NCBI GenBank assembly: GCA_964533705.1
Contig: CAZHMN010000092.1
Coordinates: 1-10,283 of the forward strand
Reading direction: 5' to 3'
Origin: CAZHMN01 sp964533705
GTDB taxonomy: Bacteria; Electryoneota; B3-LCP
DNA: 10,283 bases
Numbering within the stretch: position 1 is the stretch's first letter; each line of letters starts with the position of its first letter. The position numbers and the translations under genes were made by a program. This document shows positions 4,984 to 10,283 of the stretch, one piece after another. The notes beneath the pieces are model-generated. The model saw nothing but the letters and a program-made list of their open reading frames with translations. It did no database searches and was not told where the DNA came from.

Positions 4984-6954
4984 ATGAAAAACTTGGGTTT
5001 GCTTTTTTCGCTGCTGCCGATCCTGAACCTCTCCTCAATCGCTCAGGAACTGTCCGGGCCTCTCAGTGATACGCTTGGCCCCGGATCGTATACCGTGGTC
5101 GGCGACATATTCGTGCAAAACGGCGATTCTCTGATTATCCTCCCGGGGACGACTCTTCTGTTTCAGGGTTCCTCCGGCTTCGAATTCGATATATACGGTT
5201 ATTTCAGTGCCGTCGGGACTGAAAGCGACAGCATTAGGTTTATGCCGGATGCTCCCGGTTCGAATTGGGCCGGTATAGATTTCTACGCGGATTCAGACCC
5301 GGACTGTCGTTTGGAATATTGCTTGATTACCAGCAGCAGTGCAAGCGGTGTGGACTGCTTTAATTGCGGCCCGGTTATTTCACATTGCACCATTTGCGAT
5401 AATACGGCGAACTTCGGAGGTGGGATTTACTGCACCGGCGGATGGCCGACCATCACCGACTGCCTCATCACCGGGAATTCGACCAACGTCTGCGGCGCGG
5501 GTATCTGGGCTTCTTCGTCCAATGTCACAATTCTGAATTGCTCCTTCATCGGCAATAACGCCGGAAACTCAGCCGGTGGGATTTATTGCTATTCATCCGA
5601 TGCTTTGATCGCGGACTGCATCATCACCGGAAACACTTCGACTGCCGGAGCCGGAGGGATATTTTGCCGCTACGCAAATCAAACGATTTCCAATTGTACC
5701 ATAAGCGATAATTTCACGGAGACGGTCGGAGGAGGGATCTGCTGCAACAATGCCAGCCCCATCATTGATCACTGCCTCATCACGGGCAATACGGCGAACC
5801 TATCCGGCGGTGGAATGGAATGCTACATTTCCAGCCCGACGATTACAAACTGCACCATCAGCGCTAATACGGCTGCGATGGTCGGTGGGGGAATTGAAAG
5901 TTTCGATTCGACACCGACGATTGTCAATACCATTATTGAGGGTAATTTCGGCGGTGGCATCTACTTTTTCAATGGGATCAATGCTTCGATCACTTACGGG
6001 AATTTCTGCAACAATGAAGGGGGCGATTTCACGGGGGATCCTCCTCAAGGATTAGGCGGGATCATCACCATCAATACCAACGGCGATTCCTGCGATGCCT
6101 ATTTCAACATCTTCGCGGATCCATTTTTCGTGGATCCCTCAAGCGGAAATTATCACTTACAGGCGAACTCTCCCTGCATTGATGCCGGAGATCCGGCCAG
6201 TCCGCCGGATCCTGACAACACCGCGGCGGACATGGGGGCATTCTATTTCGATCAGGGAACCACCTCGCCTGTCTCGATCACCTTGACGCCTTACAATCCA
6301 CCTGTTCAAATCCCGGCTGGTGGAGGCTCCTTTGATTTCAACATCGGAATTGCGAACACCGGTACGACGACGCAGACGTTCGACGGCTGGATCATGGCGA
6401 CCCTCCCCAGCGGAGCCCAGGTCGGACCATTACTGGGGCCGGTAACCTTGGCGCTGGCCGGCGGTGTTTCTATAGCTCGGGATCGCACTCAAGCCGTCCC
6501 TGGCGGCGCTCCTGCAGGGATGTACACTTATGATGCTTACGTTGGGATTTATCCGAGCACCATATGGGATGAAGACCATTTTGACTTTGAAAAGCTCAGC
6601 ACCTCCGATGGCGGTTCTTTCGTTTCGGAGTGGGGGAACTGGGGTGATAGCTTCGAGGCTATGGCCGGCGCGGTTTCAGCACGAATGCCGGACGAAATCG
6701 GGTTGCTTCCGGCTTATCCGAATCCGTTTAATCCGGAAACTCACCTGAGCTTAAGTCTGCCCGAAGCCGGATACGTTACCTTGATCATATATGACGCGCA
6801 GGGCCGTATCGTTGCCAGGCTGTATGACGGCTGGTATCCTGCGGGATATCACGAAGTCACCTTTGGAGCACACGGATTACCCAGTGGGATCTACTTCGCC
6901 AGATTGACCGCCGGGCAAGTCCGGCAGACTCAGAAGCTGGTGCTGATGAAGTAG
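4984..6954 (+). CDS. Secreted right-handed parallel beta-helix protein with type IX sorting domain
   Basis: This is a 656-residue protein. The ATG is preceded by a purine-rich ribosome binding site (AGGG, 5 nt upstream). A signal peptide (MKNLGLLFSLLPILNLSSIA, then QELSG) is followed by a cap region to about residue 105. The beta-helix at about 106-345 has coils reading GGGIxC, S-PTI, xC-xI, TGNTA. The period is exactly 26 residues over most of its length, with one Cys ladder at 160, 186, 212, 238, 264 and 290 and another at 150, 202, 228, 254 and 280. A helix-end motif (SPCIDAGDPASPPDPD, 396-411) precedes a beta-sandwich linker (about 430-540). The sorting domain at about 575-656 (PNPFNPET, tail KLVLMK) implies type IX export to the surface. 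The helix region resembles pectate-lyase-like and polymorphic outer-membrane folds, but I see no assignable active site, so an adhesin or structural role is as likely as an enzyme. It is a paralogue of the interrupted gene just upstream. Confidence 0.92.
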   Translation: MKNLGLLFSLLPILNLSSIAQELSGPLSDTLGPGSYTVVGDIFVQNGDSLIILPGTTLLFQGSSGFEFDIYGYFSAVGTESDSIRFMPDAPGSNWAGIDFYADSDPDCRLEYCLITSSSASGVDCFNCGPVISHCTICDNTANFGGGIYCTGGWPTITDCLITGNSTNVCGAGIWASSSNVTILNCSFIGNNAGNSAGGIYCYSSDALIADCIITGNTSTAGAGGIFCRYANQTISNCTISDNFTETVGGGICCNNASPIIDHCLITGNTANLSGGGMECYISSPTITNCTISANTAAMVGGGIESFDSTPTIVNTIIEGNFGGGIYFFNGINASITYGNFCNNEGGDFTGDPPQGLGGIITINTNGDSCDAYFNIFADPFFVDPSSGNYHLQANSPCIDAGDPASPPDPDNTAADMGAFYFDQGTTSPVSITLTPYNPPVQIPAGGGSFDFNIGIANTGTTTQTFDGWIMATLPSGAQVGPLLGPVTLALAGGVSIARDRTQAVPGGAPAGMYTYDAYVGIYPSTIWDEDHFDFEKLSTSDGGSFVSEWGNWGDSFEAMAGAVSARMPDEIGLLPAYPNPFNPETHLSLSLPEAGYVTLIIYDAQGRIVARLYDGWYPAGYHEVTFGAHGLPSGIYFARLTAGQVRQTQKLVLMK

Positions 6955-6959
6955 TTGAG

Positions 6960-6977
6960 AGTTTCGAGTTGCGAGTT
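6960..6977 (+). repeat. Second copy of the heptamer repeat
   Basis: These 18 bp are identical to 505-522 (units GTTTC, GAGTTGC, GAGTT). Here the repeat is wedged between the stop codon of the beta-helix gene and its terminator. Confidence 0.65.
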
Positions 6978-7009
6978 AAAAGCCCCCACGGTGTGGGGGC
7001 TTTTTTTTT
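6978..7009. terminator. Strong bidirectional intrinsic terminator
   Basis: A 12-bp stem (6978-6989 with 6993-7004, core GCCCCCAC and GTGGGGGC) has a 3-nt loop. Nine Ts follow on the plus strand and four on the minus strand. It lies between the convergent beta-helix gene (stop at 6954) and polymerase gene (stop at 7034) and can serve both, more strongly the plus-strand transcript. Confidence 0.9.
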
Positions 7010-7033
7010 GGTCAGAATTCAGAGTGGATTTCC

Positions 7034-10000
7034 TCACACATACCTCACCTCCTCCACCGTCAGCGTGACTGCGCCGAAGTCCTCCTCGACCTTGCCCTTC
7101 AGCAGATAGGGGCGGCTTTTGTTCAGCATGTGGCAGTACCGGTCATAGACGGCGGGGAAGAAGACCGTCTCGATCAGGCCGGTCTCATCTTCAAAGGTCA
7201 GGAATTCCATCAGCTCCTTTTTCTTCGTACTCACGACCTTGCCGGTGATCAGCCAACCCGCCATCTGCACCGGTTTGCCCACGTACTGATGCATGTCCTT
7301 TGCTGTGACCAGGTTTAGACCTTTCAATCTGTCGCGGTACAGTTCCAGCGGGTGCCTGCTGACCAGAAAGCCGAAGGTCTCCAGCTCCTGCTGGAGCAGG
7401 GTCTTAGCATCGTAGGGGGGAACCTGCGGAGGTTCGGTTACATCTTCTTCGAACAGGGATACTCGTTTGCCCGCAAGAGCAGGAGTTCTGCACTTCGGTT
7501 GGATTTCTAACCGCCACATCAGTTCGGCGCGGCGATCCCGACCTTTCAGGTTATCGAAAGCTCCGGCTTTGATCAACAGCCGCACGTCGGCGGGATCCAT
7601 TTCGGTGCGCCGCAGGAAGTCATCGAAGCTCAGGTAGCATCCGCCCGTTTCCCGGCAGGTGACGACTCGCTCCATCCCCTTCTGCGTCAATCCCTTGATC
7701 TGCATCAAACCGACCCGAATCCACCGGTCTTTGCCCCTGTAGCGGATGTGACTTTCATTGACGTCGGGCATCAATACTTCCAGCCCCAGGCGGCGCGCTT
7801 CGGAGATATATGCGAAAGTGGAGTAATATCCTCCCTGGTTGGAGATGACCGCGGCCATGAATTCGGCCGGGTAGTGAGCCCGCAGCCAGGCGCTCTTGAA
7901 ACTGACCAGAGCGTAGGAGGCCGAATGCGGTTTGCAGAAGGAGTAACCCGCAAAACTCAGGATCATCTCCCAGATCCTGCGGATGGATTTCCGGTCAACT
8001 CCCCTTTCCAGCGCACCCTTGACGAATTTCTTCTGCAGGTCAGCCAGGCGTTTCTCCTTGTGTTTTTTGGACAGGATCTTGCGCAGTTCGTCGGCTTCGC
8101 TGGAGTTGAAACCGGCCAGGCACATGGCGACTTTGGAGACGTCTTCCTGATAAACCATAATCCCGAAGGTATCCTCTAATAAGTCACCGATCAGGGGATG
8201 CAGGGGCTGGTAGGGTTTCCCTTTCAGTCTCTCCAGATAGTCGTGTATGTAGGGATTGGCGGCCGGGCGGATGATGGAGCTGTGGATGACCAGATGTTCG
8301 AAATCGCCGACCCCTGCCTTCTTCTGCAGCAGGCGCGTGGCGGGGGATTCCACATAGAAGACTCCCATGGTATCACCCCGGGCGATCATCTCCTGGGTGG
8401 CCGGATCGTCAATGGGATTCCAGCGGGTGTAATCAATACGGGTGCCGTAATTTTCCTCGATCATTCCAAGGGCATCGCGGATGACGGCCAGGGAACGGTT
8501 ACCCAACAGGTCTATCTTCACCAGACCTGCATCCTCGGCCTGATCCTTCTCCCAGTGAATGATGTTGACCTCCTTGACCGCCCGCTGCACGGGGACGTGA
8601 TTGGAGGTGGCATCCGGCGTAATGACGACGCCTCCACAGTGAACGGAAAGGTGCCGGGGGATGCCTTCCAGGCGTTCAGCCAGGCGGAGGATATCCGGCC
8701 AGGGTGGGGAGAATTCGTGATAGCGCAAGGAGGGATGTCTTTCCACCTCTTCCACCAGATCATAATAGTATCCCGACAATTTGCCCGTGACCGCGGTGAT
8801 TTCCGCCTCGGGCAATCCGTATACTTTGGCAACTTCGTGAATCGCCGCCCGCTTCTTGAAGGTGACGTGGTTGGAGATCATGGCGGTGCGTTCCATTCCG
8901 TACTTTTTGAAGACGTAATCCAGAATGTCGTCGCGCTCGTCCCAGGCGAAATCCACGTCAATGTCGGGAGGATCAACCCGGCCCGGATTGAGGAAGCGCT
9001 CGAAATAGAGGTTGTGGCGGATGGGATCCACGTGGGTGATTTCCAGGCAGTAGGAGACGAGGCTGGCCGCCGCCGATCCCCGGCCGCAGGTGCGCGGCGA
9101 CTGCCTGACGATGTCCTGCACCACCAGAAAAATTGAGGCGAAGCCCTTTTTCTTGATTAAAGCCAGCTCGTGCTCCAGGCGGGATTGCACCTTTTCAGTG
9201 ATTTCTCCATAGCGTTTCTTCGCGCCGCAATAGGCTTCCTCGCGAAGGCGTTCGAACGTCTCTTCCGGGGTTAGATTTTCGAATTGCGGGAAAACGAGGC
9301 TGAAATCGGACTGAAACCGGCATCTTTCGGCGATGACAGCGGTGTTTTCCACAGCTTCCGGGCAGAAAAAGAAATAATCGCTCATCTGTTGAGGCGTCTG
9401 CAGATAGCTATCAGGGGATTCCAATTCAGAATCGGGCAGGCGGGAAAATGTGGTGTTCAGATCAATAGCTCGTAGCAGGCGGTGAAGTGCGTGATCCTCG
9501 GGTGCAATGAAATGCACCCTGTTCGTGGCGACCGGAGGGATTCCCCGCTTTTTCGAAAGAGCTAATGTCTCGTGTCCTTGGCGCCCCGGGACCAACTCGG
9601 CGTAGAGATCTTCGACGTTTCCCGCCAGTTTCTCGAGCAAATCCCCCGAACCGGTCAAGATCACCAAACCGGGGGAAAGCTCCAACAATGATCGGGCGAT
9701 GTCGAAGCTCTCCTTCAGATGACGATCGGAGAGGATGCGGCAGAGGTTAGAGTAGCCCTGCCGATCTTTCACCAGGGCGACGGCTCTTTCATTTCCGGTG
9801 CGGATCTCCGCTCCCACAATGGGGCGCAGGCCGTGATCCTTGGCCGCCTCGAGGAACTGCACCAGACCGTAAAGCCCGTTGGTATCGGTCAAGGCGAGGG
9901 TGTCCATGCCCTGAGTCTTAACCGCCTGGCAGAGCTCCTCCGGCGACGCGGTTCCCCGAAGGAGGGAATAGTGGGAGTGGAGGTTTAGATGGACGAACAT
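7034..10000 (-). CDS. dnaE: DNA polymerase III alpha subunit, short DnaE form with DnaE2/ImuC-like features
   Basis: This 988-residue C-family DNA polymerase extends primers using dNTPs. It starts with a PHP domain at about 1-220 (LHSHYSLLRG with H8 and H10, then LALTDTNGL at 35-43). The polymerase core follows: the nucleotide-binding motif CGRGSAAAS (305-313), PPDIDVDF with catalytic D348 and D350, and VKIDLLG with the third catalytic Asp, D497. Fingers include YQEDV (617-621) and FCKPHSASYA (688-697). A helix-hairpin-helix region lies at about 770-815 and an OB fold at about 910-988. RVSLF (846-850) sits where the beta-clamp-binding motif is expected. The protein is shorter than replicative DnaE1 (about 1160 residues), and the tau-binding C-terminal domain is absent. 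With CGRGSAAAS and PPDIDVDF this points toward the translesion DnaE2 type. However, the fingers and start resemble DnaE1, so the assignment between replicative and error-prone roles stays open. No imuA, imuB or lexA gene is in the window. The start matches the family N-terminus although no Shine-Dalgarno sequence is visible. Confidence 0.93.
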   Translation of the reverse strand: MFVHLNLHSHYSLLRGTASPEELCQAVKTQGMDTLALTDTNGLYGLVQFLEAAKDHGLRPIVGAEIRTGNERAVALVKDRQGYSNLCRILSDRHLKESFDIARSLLELSPGLVILTGSGDLLEKLAGNVEDLYAELVPGRQGHETLALSKKRGIPPVATNRVHFIAPEDHALHRLLRAIDLNTTFSRLPDSELESPDSYLQTPQQMSDYFFFCPEAVENTAVIAERCRFQSDFSLVFPQFENLTPEETFERLREEAYCGAKKRYGEITEKVQSRLEHELALIKKKGFASIFLVVQDIVRQSPRTCGRGSAAASLVSYCLEITHVDPIRHNLYFERFLNPGRVDPPDIDVDFAWDERDDILDYVFKKYGMERTAMISNHVTFKKRAAIHEVAKVYGLPEAEITAVTGKLSGYYYDLVEEVERHPSLRYHEFSPPWPDILRLAERLEGIPRHLSVHCGGVVITPDATSNHVPVQRAVKEVNIIHWEKDQAEDAGLVKIDLLGNRSLAVIRDALGMIEENYGTRIDYTRWNPIDDPATQEMIARGDTMGVFYVESPATRLLQKKAGVGDFEHLVIHSSIIRPAANPYIHDYLERLKGKPYQPLHPLIGDLLEDTFGIMVYQEDVSKVAMCLAGFNSSEADELRKILSKKHKEKRLADLQKKFVKGALERGVDRKSIRRIWEMILSFAGYSFCKPHSASYALVSFKSAWLRAHYPAEFMAAVISNQGGYYSTFAYISEARRLGLEVLMPDVNESHIRYRGKDRWIRVGLMQIKGLTQKGMERVVTCRETGGCYLSFDDFLRRTEMDPADVRLLIKAGAFDNLKGRDRRAELMWRLEIQPKCRTPALAGKRVSLFEEDVTEPPQVPPYDAKTLLQQELETFGFLVSRHPLELYRDRLKGLNLVTAKDMHQYVGKPVQMAGWLITGKVVSTKKKELMEFLTFEDETGLIETVFFPAVYDRYCHMLNKSRPYLLKGKVEEDFGAVTLTVEEVRYV

Positions 10001-10027
10001 GATTAAGGAACCAAAAGCTCGTTTTTC

Positions 10028-10057
10028 ATTTTACACCCGAATGAATTTGAGGCCCAA
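10028..10057 (-). promoter_or_regulatory. Possible promoter of the polymerase gene
   Basis: On the minus strand TTGGGC (10057-10052), an 18-bp spacer and TAAAAT (10033-10028) would start transcription about 20 nt before the ATG at 10000. The short leader has no purine-rich ribosome binding site. No LexA-type inverted repeat was recognised, so damage control is not supported by the sequence. Confidence 0.4.
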
Positions 10058-10141
10058 CTTGTGTTTCCTTTGGCATGGAATGACTCAACCCCCTTAGAAA
10101 CGGGTCACACCCTACAATCACCATCACCGCCATCACCTCCG

Positions 10142-10163
10142 GCACCAGACTCAAGTCTGGTGC
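10142..10163. repeat. Perfect palindrome 1 of an intergenic hairpin array
   Basis: GCACCAGACT (10142-10151) and AGTCTGGTGC (10154-10163) are perfect complements separated by only CA. There is no T-tract, so a terminator role is unlikely. Confidence 0.75.
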
Positions 10164-10178
10164 TGAGACCTGCCTTAA

Positions 10179-10198
10179 AATCCCCACCTGTGGGGATT
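10179..10198. repeat. Perfect palindrome 2 of the hairpin array
   Basis: AATCCCCAC (10179-10187) and GTGGGGATT (10190-10198) are perfect complements separated by CT. Confidence 0.75.
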
Positions 10199-10201
10199 CG
10201 G

Positions 10202-10217
10202 AGTCGCAATAGTGACT
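10202..10217. repeat. Short hairpin 3 of the array
   Basis: AGTCGC (10202-10207) pairs with GTGACT (10212-10217) through six pairs including one G-T, with loop AATA. It is the weakest of the four. Confidence 0.45.
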
Positions 10218-10232
10218 TTAAAGCTGATCTAA

Positions 10233-10254
10233 GCCGCAGAATTCATTCTGCGGC
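10233..10254. repeat. Perfect palindrome 4 of the hairpin array
   Basis: GCCGCAGAAT (10233-10242) and ATTCTGCGGC (10245-10254) are perfect complements separated by TC. The stretch from 10058 to the window end otherwise holds no recognisable gene. Confidence 0.75.
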
Positions 10255-10283
10255 AACAAACAGCACGCAGGCGCTTGAATTAG

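Noticed and set aside
8198..9136. Long plus-strand open frame of 312 codons inside the polymerase gene
   Set aside because: It is antisense to a strongly supported DnaE gene, lacks a ribosome binding site and has no family features. Long antisense frames are expected in GC-rich coding DNA.
10110..10254. CRISPR array or tandem repeat array near the right end
   Set aside because: The hairpins differ in sequence and spacing, so there is no repeated direct unit with spacers. The short CATCACC repeats nearby are only low-complexity sequence.
7034..10283. An imuA-imuB-dnaE2 mutagenesis cassette
   Set aside because: Only the polymerase is present. The 283 bp upstream of its start contain no coding sequence for ImuB or ImuA and no recognisable LexA box.

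Overview
The window looks like a chromosomal stretch from an uncultured bacterium of the FCB group or a neighbouring candidate phylum (KSB1, Electryoneota/LCP-89, Zixibacteria and Marinimicrobia types come to mind). The main reason is that three secreted proteins end in a type A sorting domain (PNPFN motif, then a FlgD-like Ig fold ending in basic residues), the usual type IX secretion tag. The exact phylum cannot be read from this sequence alone.

Layout from left to right. (1) 1-484, minus: the N-terminal part of an unrecognised secreted or membrane-anchored protein, cut off by the window edge. (2) 485-619: heptamer tandem repeats and an inverted pair of REP-like palindromes. (3) 620-2212, minus: a secreted seven-repeat FG-GAP beta-propeller with a sorting domain. 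It has a strong promoter and a structured leader of about 150 nt that ends in an intrinsic terminator just before its ribosome binding site, which suggests attenuation or an unassigned riboswitch. (4) About 2421-3255: roughly 0.8 kb without a credible gene. It holds the 3' half of a tRNA-Arg(TCT), the usual scar of an integrative element, next to a spaced pair of 10-bp direct repeats. (5) 3256-4821, plus: a secreted parallel beta-helix protein with a sorting domain, interrupted by one in-frame TGA. (6) 4984-6954, plus: an intact paralogue with an exact 26-residue coil period and two cysteine ladders. (7) 7034-10000, minus: a short DNA polymerase III alpha subunit of DnaE type with DnaE2/ImuC-like features, convergent with the beta-helix gene across a bidirectional terminator. 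(8) 10001-10283: the polymerase promoter region and an array of four hairpins with very short loops.

The left two thirds is a cluster of cell-surface or secreted proteins. Each beta-helix gene appears to be its own transcription unit, with similar promoters (TTGAYT, 17 bp, TAAnTT) and a hairpin terminator after it. The propeller gene and the partial gene beyond it share a strand and may be co-transcribed. The polymerase is functionally unrelated to them.

The most interesting points are the attenuator-like leader of the propeller gene, the single in-frame TGA followed at once by a hairpin, the tRNA scar, and the palindrome families. No CRISPR array, transposase, integrase, rRNA or complete tRNA is visible.
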